Source: Cryptomeria japonica (taxonomy: Eukaryota > Streptophyta > Pinopsida > Cupressales > Cupressaceae). Taken from it: a stretch of 64,000 bases of DNA. Below the pieces are notes generated by a model. That model saw only the letters and a program-made list of their open reading frames with translations, had not been told where the DNA came from and ran no database searches. The DNA is taken from the NCBI RefSeq assembly GCF_030272615.1, contig NC_081407.1, forward strand, positions 435,706,230 through 435,770,229, given 5' to 3'. Positions 22,761 through 35,223 of the stretch are shown here, one piece after another. The position numbers and the translations under genes were made by a program. Every line of letters starts with the position of its first letter. Position 1 is the stretch's first letter.

Positions 22761-24719
22761 ATGGCTACCTTGTCCCAACAAATTCAAGATCTCAAGAGAG
22801 AAATATATGACATTCAAGCCCAACAAAAAGATTCAATGACCCCTCTTGAGATAAAATTTCATGATATCAAGAACACCAGACTTCAAGAAATGCTAAAACA
22901 ATTATATAAGGTGGAATAGAAAGTAATTGAAAATCAAAAGCCAAATCTCATACAAGATCACAAGACATCTTCACCAAGACAAAAATACATCTATCCCCTA
23001 GACAGACAGTTTACACCTTTGGGGAAATCGATTGAGTCAACTTTTGAAGAGCTTCTTGAGCACAATCTTATCATATTGTCTAACAAGACCGTATGGGGAT
23101 GTGAATTTGTAAGTAATTATTGTGCATATCATAGGCATAACAAACATAGGACTTCAATGTGCATGGAATTAAAACATAAAATTCAAGACCTCCTTGATGA
23201 TGGTGTTATTGAAATTGAAGATCCCAATAATTCACCTAAGGAGAAACCGGATGTCATTACCAAGCATGATCAAAATTATGAACCTGTGTCTAGCAATGGC
23301 CCACATGTAGCCTCCATCTCTTCCATGACACCTCCATCTTCTAAGGCTTCTCAACAACAATCCATACCATATCCCTCAAATAATGAACCTAATGATGAAA
23401 CTTCTCATGTTGACCTTGAAGGGCTATCTCAAGGGCCATCCCATCCAATTGTTGACCAAGATCCTATCTCCCTATTATCCCATGATGATCCCATTATACC
23501 TTTCCATTTATTCCAAGATGATCCCCTTCCATCTCAAGAGAAAATAATCCTTCCAAATTCCATTCCTAATCCACTTCCTAAGCAAGATCATGATGCCTCT
23601 TCCACCTTTTCAAATGATCCTATTTAAAATGAAGACTCAAACACGATTCCTACTCTATCAAATGGTCCTCTTCCATGTCAAAATCAAAGTATATCTTCAT
23701 ATCCTTGTCATAATCCTCCATGTTCACCTCAAGGATCCATCATGCCTACAAAGCCCTTTCATGATCATAGCATTCCCTACATACCTCATAATGGACTCGT
23801 GTCTTCTTCCCAAAGCAAAGTGTATCCTACAAGTCAAAATATTTATAAAAGCAAAAGGGTAGACCTTCACAAGCAAGAACGCCTCCATATTAAAGAAAAT
23901 ATTAAGGGTCATGGCCTCAGTAACATTCCTCAAGATGTTGGTTTCCCTACTAAACCAAAATCTAAATACACGCCTTCCCCTTCATCTCTTCCATTCATTT
24001 TAGGCCCCTATATCCCTCCATCCCTTATGCAGGATCAACAAAGTCATACATATTCAAGCACCTTCCATCCATCCAAAATACCTCCATATCATTCTTATCC
24101 ATCTACACATTCTTTTCCTTCTCCAAGCAATTTGGATGCCAAGCATAAAAGGCATAAGTCAAGTAATCCACATGTATTCAAGGATCAACATGTCCCATCT
24201 AATAGACATATCAAAACAAAGCAAAATATGATCCAAAAAGAAGAAGAAAAATCTAAAAGGACACCAAGGCCCACTAAGCAAAAGAAAGAAAAATCAAAAG
24301 TTATATGGGTTCCTAAGGCACTTGTAGAAGAAATGTGTTCCAAGGAACTACAAAAGCATGAAAAATTAAAAACCATGTGGATCCCTAAGTGGCTTCTTGA
24401 AGCACGAAAGTCTAAAGAAAAATCCAAACTGGCATCCAAAATTGTTGTTCCTCCATCCAAAGTTTCCAAATCTATTCCTCCATCACCTCCTTCATCCATT
24501 TTGGATCCTTATATCCCAAAATCTCTAGTTATTCATCCATCCAAATCTCAAAATCTGAGATCCACTTTTCCTCCATCACTCCACCACCCCTCAAGATGTG
24601 TGCCAATGTTGATCCCACCAAAATTTCCATTCACTCATGCACCAACCTTTCAATATTTGATCCATTATCCAACACCTATTTTTCACCCTTCCATCCCCCT
24701 TATCCAATCCTTTGCATAA
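22761..24719 (+). pseudogene. Gag-like protein with zinc knuckle and long Pro/Ser tail
   Basis: One frame from ATG 22761 (MATLSQQIQDLKREIYDI, coiled-coil-like) to TAA near 24717, about 652 codons, with stops at 22917-22919 and 23625-23627. Near residue 115 is YCAYHRHNKHRTSMCMELKH (C-x2-H-x4-H-x4-C), the position and form of the zinc knuckle in plant Ty3 Gag, followed by a KIQDLLDDGVIEI helix. The remaining 500 residues are Pro/Ser/His-rich with a Lys-rich patch and a repeated IWVPKALVEEM / MWIPKWLLEA motif near 24310 and 24380. The capsid portion seems missing or unrecognisable. It is the only coding frame of the element, which therefore depends on other elements for enzymes. The Pro/Ser tail has no function I can name. 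Confidence 0.7.
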
Positions 24720-27700
24720 GAATTTACCCTAGTTTATCATAGCCATGGTCTATTGCAAAACCTATTCCAAGTGTACCATCCAAAGAAGCGAGACACTAGA
24801 GTCCTTCCATCTCCTATCATGCATATAGCAGCATTAATAAAACAAGGCAACTGTCCATTTGTTTGCATTCAAGACAAACAAGGGTCATCTCCTTTCTTAG
24901 ATATTCATACATGAAGTCTTTGAGGTCCTAAGGTCATCCATTTTCAACATCACCCCATGACGACACTTTACTTATGGTTGGGTAGTGATTTCACTATTTG
25001 AGACTTGTTAACCCAAAATCTATTAGTTGCTATATCTCAAACACATTACCAAAATCTCTAATTCATTCTAGACACCTAGTTGATCATATGACTAGTGAAA
25101 AATCTAAAATTCTACTTCAGCACCACTGTAATTGTCACACCCAAATAGGTTTCATTACTTACAAGTCAAGGAAAGAAAGATAAAAAAGAAAAGTGTTATG
25201 CCAAATATTCATCTCAAGACAAAATAACAGTGATATCTAACTGAAATATCATGCATACAAGTGCGACAAAAAGATTGACTATGGGAACATGCGAGTAAAT
25301 CCATTGGGGCTATGAACACCTACTGGCAATGGAACAATATTTGAGAAATTACAGTCTATAACCTTGCTGGCAGCAAGGCTCTATTTGGTATACTTTTGAA
25401 GTTAGAATAATCCATGTAGCTAGTCATATAGGATGCTAAAGGTCTTTAGTGAACACAAGAGCGAGAATTAACTCATTTGCACACATGGGCAAAAAAAATA
25501 TCAAAGTTTCAAGAACTAATGGGGAATTTTTTCACGTCTCTATTTGTAAATCCTAGTCACTAAGTGTGTTAATTTGGATGTTCCAAGGGACCTTAAGGAT
25601 TGATTGACTTCCTATCTATGAAATGTTTTGTACCTCCAATTCAATTGGTGTATTAAATGCTAAACAAATACAGTCATCCTTGTTTGAATAGGAAATGCAT
25701 CTTCATCATGCATATTGCATTAACATAGGTCATATAAAAATTTTATTGTCTCCACATGCATTCTGCATATCATCATGTCATATAGGTTTGCATACTAGGG
25801 GCATAGCTGAAAAAATCCTAAAAAGTCATAAAATGTCCTAAAAAAAATCAAAAACTGAAAAATCAAAGCAAGAAAGCATAGACCATCCATCAAACCAAAT
25901 CAACAACAGACAAACTCTCAAAGTGTGCAATCAAACTTATTGCATGTCTTGTTAATCAATCTATCACTCTATCAGACATCAACATATCTTATACAAGGAA
26001 GGGTACACTCGAAACCAGACAGATCAGCCTTATACGAGGTACTCACTCTTTGAAACTAGACATTCCTATCAATGATCACACAAATCAAAACAATGACATA
26101 GATCAATATGGTGGATGGATTTTGTCTAGGTTAGTCTTATTTCCTATACTGAAGTGCTCCATCTATCAACACAAATTTGGCATTTCCTATTTTATTTCTC
26201 GCTTTCTTGCATCTTTGCTTTAACTTGTACATATCATTCAGTCGCTTTTGTGACACCCTGGTTCTTTTTGGAACCATCATGGCTTGAAACCAATCAACAT
26301 CCTAGTCTTAGGGTAATTGAATGATCAATATAAATGTCCTAAGAAGTTTAACCAAGTCATCTTTATGTCAGTATTACTAGGTCATCCAATCCAAGTCAGT
26401 CAACTGTCTCCAAACTACTGTAGAGTTTTACCACTGAGTAAACCAGACAAAACAAGAACAATGAAAACAATCACTAAAACTGTTTGAGATTTGATTGAAA
26501 TTTTCTTTGTGTGTTGTCTTTTAAATTGGTTTTCAATTATTATTCCCTTTGAGTAACTCAAGGAAGTCTATCTTGACTAAGAGAAGCAAGGACTGGGGGC
26601 ATAATACTTTTCTTTGTTTTCTACTTGTAGGAGTGATTCTGATGATTTGAAAAACATCTCATAAGCTAAGTGTGTATGATTAGTGCCTTCACATCAAGAT
26701 GAAATCACCAGACATACCTCGACTCCGTTTATTTGTATGCTACAGGGAGGTTGGAATAATTTCCTTGTTTGTGTTCTGAGTAAATTTCTTTATTGTGCAA
26801 TCTAGATACATGCTTAATCTGTCCTAGGATATGACCGATAAAAGGGTCATTGCAGACAAGATAATCAGTATTGCATATAAAAAGAAAGGAACTCTGCTTT
26901 GTCTGGTGTGTTTGCATGCAAGCAACATTTAGGTCATCTTGGCTCTTTATGCCTTGGTGCTTATTTTTGCTTGCTAAATCAAAAGGGCATGACATTCAGG
27001 TCATCTTGGCTTTTTATGCCTTGGTGCTTATGTTTATTTTTGACATTGTAAAACGCTTAGTGATTATAATTAAGCATACCAAATCTAGTGACTAATTTTT
27101 AGGTTGCATTCATACTACGTTTTGTGCATTTCAAGTGATTTCAACATGATAACATTATTATCTTCATCCTTTGAATGAGAGCTTGAATTTAAAACAATCA
27201 TCATTTCTTCGCTAATTTCGGGATCGAAATCAAAATTTGATGTTAATTTTCTAGTCAAATTCTCACAATGTTGACCACTTGGCACTTTCACATCATTTTG
27301 CGCTCAAATATTTTCTAAATCAACTCTGATTTCAAATTAATTCTCAAATTAATCTTTGTGCTTTGATTATCCTCGCTAAATCATTTTATTAAACAAAATT
27401 GCCTAAAATCACTGCGATCTCGTTATCTTTTGATTTTGCTCCCGAGGGGGCATACTCATTACATCATTACATCATCATTATCAGTGATTACATCATCAAA
27501 AAGTCGAGATTTTTTTTTTCATATCTTCATCAAAAGCCGAGCAACAAATATTTTCAAATCAAAGCTTAATCGAGCTTCAATCAATCTCTAGGGGCATATC
27601 AATTTCATTGCACCAAATCAAGCTGATATTGACTTCATCTGAATCAGTCTCTTAACGGTAATCAGTTTCATCACATCTCATCAAGCTATTTATTCGTTTA

Positions 27701-28037
27701 AACCTAATCAAGGGTTTAAAGAGTCTTTTTGACAGTGATAACACGTTCAATCCAAATAGGTGTTCGGTTTCATCGCATCAAATCAAGCTGGACATTCTGT
27801 TTCGCTAATTGGTTCTTGTTCAATCAAGTCCAGAATTAGTTTTATCTCTTTGCTCAACCAATTCTAGTTCAATCAAGTTTGAGATTGGTATCGCTTTAAT
27901 AAACCTGCTTAGTTTCATCACTTCAAATCAAGTTGAACATCTCGATCTTCATCAGTTTGTGAGCCATCAAGTTCAAAACTGATATCTCTTCGACATCAAC
28001 TATTCTTTGAATCATTGTGTTTCTCACACATCAATTC
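24720..28037 (+). other. Non-coding interior of the gag-only element
   Basis: No pol motif in any frame. A small duplication of the phrase ttcaggtcatcttggctttttatgccttgg occurs at about 26930-26960 and 26995-27030. The stretch 27100-28035 is unusually rich in short ATCAAG/TCATC words. Confidence 0.6.
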
Positions 28038-28050
28038 AAAGAGGGGCAAA
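28038..28050 (+). promoter_or_regulatory. Polypurine tract
   Basis: AAAGAGGGGCAAA lies immediately upstream of the 3' LTR TG and would prime plus-strand synthesis. Confidence 0.85.
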
Positions 28051-29258
28051 TGTAATACCCTAAAAATGGTCACCTAAACCGTGGGCCCCTAATCTTGACT
28101 ACATCACCAAGGTCCTAACCAAAGACAATTAAATCAATCTTGAGCACCTAATTAATTAATTTCTAAATCATCAATGTCACATGGAAAATAAATCATTCTA
28201 AATTAATTAAATGTTTATTTAATTAAGTAATCATTTCAAGTAAATATTTTTAATCAATTATCCTATTTATTTAATTAAATATCCTAGCATATTTAATTAA
28301 TAAATCAATTTGCCATTAAATCATTAAAAAGAAATTAATTTGAAAAAAAAGAAATTAATTTACAAAAAGGAATTAAATTGAGAAAAGAAATCAACTTGAG
28401 ATATTTCTTTTTCTAAATTTGAGATAATTTGAGAAATCTCAGAAAAAACAAGAAAATCAATTAAATTGAATAAATCATTTTCTCTAAACTTAAAACTCAA
28501 AGAAAATATTGAGGAAAGAAGTTTAGTTGCATTGAAAAGACCTTTTCTAATAAAAATGTTGAGCAAATAAGAGGAATGTGCATGGAGTCGACTAATTTTA
28601 TCTCAAGTGCACGACTCCAATCAGTTTAATGCAAACTCAAACTTCTAATCCAAATGCATTAAATCAAGCTTAATTGGAATTTATCTCAAGATTAACTCAA
28701 TCTTATCTCCTCTAAAACTGAATCAAAGCACCCCAACCATTTCAATTCACATGTATTGTACTTTTTCTTGAGGAATCTCAATCATTCATCATTAACCAAT
28801 CTTGACCGTTGGTCTCTCTTTAGATTCTCTATAAATTCAGTCTTTCATCTCTCATTCAAGACACCCTAGAGATTTATTGTTAATATGTTGTTTTTGCTCT
28901 AGAGTCATTAAGAATATTGTGTTTTGAGATTATTGCATCTTAGCTTTTTGCATATTTAGTTTAATCATTCATAGCTTGATCTTGCATATCTAGCTTAATC
29001 TTACATCCATTTAGCTTAATCTTGCATCCATTTAGCTTAATTTTGTGCTCATATAGATTAAATTCTTCGTCTTGGTGTAGTCTAGTCACTGGTATTGCTT
29101 AGATAAATCTGAGAGCAAGTCTTTACTCATCTTTTAGAAGGCAATAGATCGATCTATTGTGGTTTTTATATTCATGATTATATCTATCTAACAATGCATG
29201 CAATGATTTATTGAAGTGTTTGTGCCTTACAGCTTACAGATTGCCATTTTTCACCACA
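28051..29258 (+). repeat. 3' LTR
   Basis: The 1208-bp LTR starts TGTAATACCC and ends CCACA, followed by the TSD ATTGT. It is uninterrupted and defines the empty site of the DNA transposon (TAAA at about 28195). It has diverged visibly from the 5' LTR, so the insertion is not recent. Confidence 0.95.
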
Positions 29259-29263
29259 ATTGT

Positions 29264-29998
29264 AACCATTGCATCTTGTTTTGGTGCAAATGCTAGTTTT
29301 ATGCAACTTGTCTTGTATTAGAAATAGATATGTATAGTTGTTTGCTTTCAATAGCCAAATGTATATTAACTACTGAACATGTATTGGTATAAGATGTAAT
29401 TGTTTTTAATGACTAAAATACATTAAAAAATTAGAGGGTGAAACATGACCGGCTAGTGATGGTCTTCCCCTAGATATTAACAATTAAATTCTATATCAAA
29501 ACTATTAATTATTTTAACAAAAATATTGGATTTATGATTATAAAGCAGAACTAAAGACAAGTGAGCATATGCAGACATAAAAAAGAAATCTAATAAAACA
29601 AATTTTTTTATTTAATAATTAAATTAAAAATTTGATTATAATTATATTATAATTTTTAATTTAATTATTAAATAAAACTTATTGTCTTTATCATACTCCC
29701 TTTTGACACCTTCATAGACAATTCCATTTTAAGAAGCGCGGGTCACACCACCCCGGAAACCTTGGAAGGAATGTGAGTCACATTTCTAAGAAGTGCAAGT
29801 AACATCATCCTCCAACCTCTCTAATACAAACGTTACAGTAATGGACATGAGCTCCAATCCAAACTTTGACCCTCACATAAATGGTTTTACATGAGATAAA
29901 TTTTTCCTATGTAAAATTATGATGCTCTCCATAGCAAGAAGCATATCTTGTAATCTACAAATACATTGCTTGCTTCGGAGCTACCTTATCAGATAACC
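29264..29998. other. Upstream region of the CAD-like gene
   Basis: No coding sequence. It contains a perfect inverted repeat at 29608-29675. A CAAT- or TATA-type promoter could not be identified with confidence. Confidence 0.5.
29608..29675. repeat. Perfect 25-bp inverted repeat (hairpin)
   Basis: Arms 29608-29632 and 29651-29675 are exact reverse complements, separated by 18 nt. All bases are A or T except one in the loop. It could be a MITE remnant or a matrix-attachment-like element about 320 bp upstream of the CAD start codon. Confidence 0.9.
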
Positions 29999-32592
29999 AT
30001 GGGCGGTGTGGAGCTTGAGAAATGTGTTACAGGGTGGGCAGCAAGAGACTCTTCTGCCCATTTGTCTCCTTACAAATTCACACTCAGGTGCGAAATTCTA
30101 CTTCTTATTGTTCCCATTAGTGTTACATTCCAATGTTCTTTCATAATTGAATGCTCTACATATATATGGCAGGAACCCAGGACCCCAAGATGTGATGCTC
30201 AGAGTCATTTATTGTGGGATTTGTCACAGTGATTTGCATCAGATCAGAAATGACTTGGGACTATCTCGTTATCCCATGGTCCCTGGGTAAATGTCTTAAC
30301 TTACATGCTATGACTACGATATCCAATTTTATGTTCAGTTCTGTGTTTTTTTAAGTTTTTGTAACAATTTCTTTCATGGCTGTTGTGGAATAGACATGAA
30401 GTGGTAGGGGTTGTGACTGAAGTTGGCAAGGAAGTGGAGAAGTTCAAGATAGGAGAGCATGTGGGTGTGGGGTGTATGGTTGGATCATGCAAGAGCTGCC
30501 AAGCCTGTGGTGAAAAAATGGAACAGTATTGCAATAAGAAGATTTGGATCTACAATGATGTGTTCCCTGATGGCAAGCCTACACAGGGAGGATTTTCAAG
30601 TACCATGGTAGTTGATCAGATGTAAGTCTTTCTCTTTGGGGATTTTGTTTTGTGTTCCTTAACACTCTCTTCTGCTTCAGTTCAATTAATTGGATTATCT
30701 TTACTCACTTTGGGTTGCCCCTATCACTAATTGATTCACCAATGGGTATCTTGGAAAGATAAAGATAAGACGACTCTAATAACCTTTGGACCAAATCGTT
30801 TTCAATATTTATTTTGCAGAGATAAAAATAGCATATAGCATATTCTTTTGAAGTTTCTAATTACAGTAAAGGGGCGGATCTTTGACTTCAATAGCCAAAC
30901 TTATTTTTTAGTCTAAAATTACTTAATTGTGGGCAGATATCAAGGAGATTTGTTTATCTTCTATTTTATTAAAGTCAGTGCTTACACACCTTACAGTTTC
31001 TTTCTACTTCAGACTTCAGAGTCATTCCCCACCATTAGATATTAACTCTGCAACCCACTGTGTGTATCTTGGAAATGAAATTAGATGTTATTTCCTTATA
31101 TTGCATAATCTATTTTGCTGTGTTCAGTCATTTACATCATCTCAATTTTCTGCAACCCACTGTGCGTATGTTGGAATTGAAATTAGATACTTTCTGACTC
31201 ACTTTTCTTAAGCAGCAGGTGTCTGCTAGTACATTTTGATTCTGCAATATCTTGTTATTTTGATTTAGCCTGGATTATTGTAGTCGAGTTGGACCAATCT
31301 TCCCGCCACCATAGTTCAGTTTGTGTAAAACAATAAATTTTTGAGATGGTGCAGGTTTGTTGTTCATATCCCTGAAAGTCTACCCCTTGAACAAGCTGCA
31401 CCACTGTTATGTGCTGGAGTTACAGTCTACAGTCCAATGAAGCACTTTGCAACGACAGAGCCTGGCCAGAGATGCGGAATATTGGGGTTAGGGGTTTAAG
31501 GCCACATTGGTGTGAAGATTGCCAAGGCCCTTGGGCATCATGTGACTGTTATAAGTTCCTCTGATAACAAGAGAGAAGAGGCACTTCAAGTCCTTGGTGC
31601 AGATGAATACATTGTTAGCAAAGACACCACCCAGATGCAGGTATACTTTTTATGGCTTGTCTTAATAATAATGTGACCCTGTGGGTAATAATTGTCAAAT
31701 AATGCTGGGTCATAAAGCATACACACTTGACAGCCTTGTCAATCCCTAAGTAGATTTTGGAGTGCAAATCCCTGTGTTGATCTGTAAGCATCCTCCTCCT
31801 CTACTAACATCACCCAGCGAAGCTAAGGCACTTTGGCTTCCCTGGTTTGATGTACTAGCATTTTGTAGTACAATATACATACATAGCCTAGCAAAGCTAA
31901 AGCACTTTGAGGTTCTTTTGTAAATGCAAATTGTGTAAAATTTGAAGCTTCAATAAGGTACACTGGCTTATTTCTTGATTTTCTGTCACATTGCTATATA
32001 TCTAATGTCTACCTGTACTGCAGGGAGCAGCAGAGAGCCTGGATTACATACTAGACACCATTCCAGCATGCCACCCAATGGAACCATATCTTTCCCTGTT
32101 GAAGATCAATGGAAAATTGATTATCCTTGGGGTTACTATGGAGCCATTCACCTTTTCCTCTAACCGTTTAATCCTTGGTAAATTTCTCAGCTTTATAGAA
32201 CAAAACATTATTTTACTTAGAAACTCCACCCTGTTCTAAAAATATCCCCAGACCCCATCCAATTAACGGTATCCTATGTTTTCAAGTGACCATGCAAATG
32301 AAAGTAGTTGAATCTCTTTTGGGTGTTTGTGGTTTCAAGTGGGTTCTGAATATGGATATTCTTAACAAATTGTATAAAAATTACAGGAAGGAAGAGCATA
32401 AGTGGGAGTTGCATTGGCAGCATAGAGGAAACACAGGAAACTCTAAATTTCTGTGCAGAGAAGAAAGTTTCATGCCAGATTGAGATTGTGGGTATGGACT
32501 ACTTGAACGAAGCAATGGAAAGACTAGATAAGAATGATGTTCGTTACAGATTTGTGGTTGATGTGGGTGCTACCAATCTAGATAAGGAATAA
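29999..32592 (+). pseudogene. CAD-like: Cinnamyl-alcohol-dehydrogenase-like gene, six exons, one stop
   Basis: Zinc-dependent NADP(H) alcohol dehydrogenase of the CAD group, cytosolic, acting on hydroxycinnamyl aldehydes or related substrates. Exons by GT-AG sites: 29999-30087, 30173-30286, 30394-30621, 31355-31640, 32024-32177 and 32387-32592, for 358 residues, the usual length. Catalytic zinc ligands C47, H69 (GHE) and C163 and structural C100, C103, C106 and C114 are present, and numbering agrees with Arabidopsis CAD5. In the nucleotide-binding motif, GLGGVGH reads GLGV-stop-GH: TAA at 31497-31499 (codon 192), with the preceding Gly also changed to Val. No other lesion was found, and the C-terminus ([11 protein letters not shown]) is intact. 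Of the twelve substrate residues I recall for bona fide CAD5, only about seven are kept (C95, W119, V276, L290 and others; F299 is Cys, P286 is Asn), so it is CAD-like rather than a clear lignin CAD. Confidence 0.92.
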
Positions 32593-34750
32593 AGTTTATC
32601 ATCCTCCGTCTAAGATAAATATGTGCAGGATTCAGTATTCATAAGGTTTTAAAACTGGTTTAGAATTGTGTGCCATTAATAATATATATATTTTGACCTG
32701 ATCCACCCAATCCGAGAGCAAGCATGATCAAAATTCTCCAATCTTAAGGGGACTTGACACTTTCTTTTCTAATAAGATTTTAAGGTATTTTAGTGCATGG
32801 AGATTAATCACAGCATTCAAAAGTATTATAAAATTTTAAAATTCGCCAGAATTTACAAATGAAGTCCATGGGATGTTTTCTTCTAGAGACAACACCATGC
32901 AACATATATTCTTCAATGATAATTTTCTGTGCGTATTGCCTTGAAAATGTGTTTACATATTTTGTTTGCAATTTGGCTACAATTTATCATGATACAAACA
33001 TTAATCTACCAAGGTGTGATCTTCAAAGGAATTTCATGAATTGAATTCCCTCATAAAAGAGTCATAAGACATGCATTGAATCAAATATTCAAACAGACAA
33101 GATAATCGCATGCATGGTGGTGTTGCTTAATTCATCTAGTATCAGAATTACTTGCATACAGTGCCTACTCAAATTATGCCAAAAGACACAAACTCAGTCA
33201 CATACACAACATTATTGTCATTACTCTACAACATCAAGTTCAACATAGGCACCAGCCTAACAAGGATCTATTTCATTTCTGTTTTGCTCAATTTGCCTTT
33301 CAATGAATGTTACATGCTCATCAAATCAACAACCATCCTACATCAGTTTATCCTGATATTTATAATTTTTTCTACAACTCTTCCTCTTTGCATTGTATTG
33401 AATCTATTGATCAATTTGGTGGCATATTAATTGCTAAGAATATTTGTTTTGAATTTCTTCAACTATGAAATCATTCCCCTCCTTAGCTCAACCAAGCCAT
33501 GCAAACTCTGTCACTATCGGAACGGCTTAAATCACACACACTAAGCTTACACTTTTAAGCTTAAAAGTGTTAAACACTCAAAGTTGACTGACATTTTTTA
33601 GGCTTAATATGTTGCTTAAGGTGTGTGGTCACACTAAGAATACACTTCTAAGCTTAAAAGTGTTAAACAATCAAAATCGACTAACATTTTCTAGACTTAA
33701 TATGTTGCTTAATATATATGATTTAAAACTGGCCATCACTATCTAACTGACCAACCTTCTAAACACAAAATTTTTTATCTAAAGCTGAGCTTATTTACCC
33801 TGAACAACATCTACATCTAGTCATTATTTCTTGCAATCAGATCGTTCATTCTCTGTTTGAGTCATGACATTTAGCCTCTTTGTTTTCCTTCTGTTGGCCC
33901 ACTCATGCACTGCCAATAGCCACCAATGAATTCCTATTAAGTTGTATACCCCCAATACTTGTTTAGTCTAGGCCATTCCAGCAATTATAATGGAGATTGA
34001 TCATGCCTGAAATCAAAAAACAGGCTTGTTAAACAAAGTATTAACTGAAAAAGTCTTATTGTATGTACCTCTGAAATAATTTTGATGTCTTGTGACAATA
34101 TGTAGAACAATTAGAGGCCCAATAACCATTTAAAAAAAACCTCTAAAATTTTCACCATGAAAAGCGTGCAAACTTAACAATATTACAATTGAAAAAAAAT
34201 ACACCAAAGGCCACACAATTAATCTGTGTCTAAAAATGTAAATATTCTATAATATTCTGTAATAAACAGAAACTTTTTATGATTGAGAAATATAAAATCA
34301 AACATCTACACGTGTGACAGTTAAGCTCATGAATAGATAGAAACTAGTCTTCCATCCAATCGGTAATGAAATCATACATTTCCTCTGAATAGGTTGCACT
34401 GCAATATCACAGACATTTCATAGACAGAAACTACTTTGTATATGACGAAAATTACATACATTTCTTCTATGAACAGGTTGCACTACAATATTCAAATAAA
34501 ATTATGTTCAACAAATTGAGCATCCACCACATCATTTAAATACTGCCATTTTTCTCCAATTTATCATCTAGGATTTATGCCTCACATTTTAGTTTATTAT
34601 CTCCAGTTTATGATTCAAAATATCAGGGTTTAGAATTTAGATTCAAATATTGTTTAATGTTTAGGGTTTAGTGTAAGATAAAATTTCAAATATGTGAGTC
34701 TATATGTAGTTAATTTTATCTATAATTTATTTTATTTTTAGGGAAGAAAA
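32593..34750. other. Intergenic sequence after the CAD-like gene
   Basis: No gene seen. It contains the small tandem repeat at 33539-33720 and a weak duplicated phrase (ggttgcactRcaatat at about 34391 and 34478). Confidence 0.5.
33539..33720. repeat. Imperfect tandem repeat, unit about 105 bp
   Basis: Two units share ctaagcttaaaagtgttaaac, a diverged middle, and taatatgttgcttaa. Each unit also contains the palindromic aagcttaaaagtgtt / acacttttaagctt. Confidence 0.8.
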
Positions 34751-35223
34751 AAATCATTCATTTGAAAAAAAAAATGTTGTTTTTGCTTGATCAAAATATT
34801 GCTTGTTTCTTATTAAAGGGGTAAAATTACAAATTTTGACAAGGCCTTGCAAACCTAAACACAAGAGGGAAAGATCGATGAAAGTTAAACTCACAAGAAA
34901 ACCACTAACGACCGTGTTTTGGAAGGACCTTAAACCAATACACGAAAACAACCAAACTACCAACATAAAGATGGTTTTGAAGACACTATAAACCTCATAC
35001 AATGAGGCTACAATAAGGTTTTCTAGACAAAACATACTTGGACACTTGCACAAACCCGAGCCTTGTCCTAGCATTCTAAGTACCCTTGACTTGGGATGTG
35101 GGAAATGCAAGCTTGTTTAGGGAGACCTCTCTTCTTTCTTTGAACAATATTCCACAAGACATCATCCTCCAAAGACTCAAAACAGGGGTAGAGGACAAAT
35201 CTAGCCTCAGTTGAAGGCCTGAA

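Larger units (their letters stand above)
8749..29258 (+). mobile_element. Gag-only LTR retrotransposon, split by a nested DNA transposon
   Basis: The element starts TGTAATGCC and ends CCACA, and is flanked by a perfect 5-bp TSD, ATTGT (8744-8748 and 29259-29263). The 3' LTR is 28051-29258. The matching 5' LTR is 8749-8890 plus 19576-20664, separated by the 10,681-bp DNA transposon and its TSD copy. A primer-binding-like site follows the 5' LTR and a polypurine tract precedes the 3' LTR. The interior of about 7.4 kb holds one long gag-like frame with a CCHC-type zinc knuckle. No protease, RT, RNase H or integrase was seen, so it would have been mobilised in trans. Net length without the nested insertion is about 9.8 kb. 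Confidence 0.93.

Noticed and set aside
34754-35110. Minus-strand 118-residue frame
   Set aside because: Hydrophobic, no motif and the opposite strand is equally open. It might be a tail of the DUF4283 relic but could not be supported.
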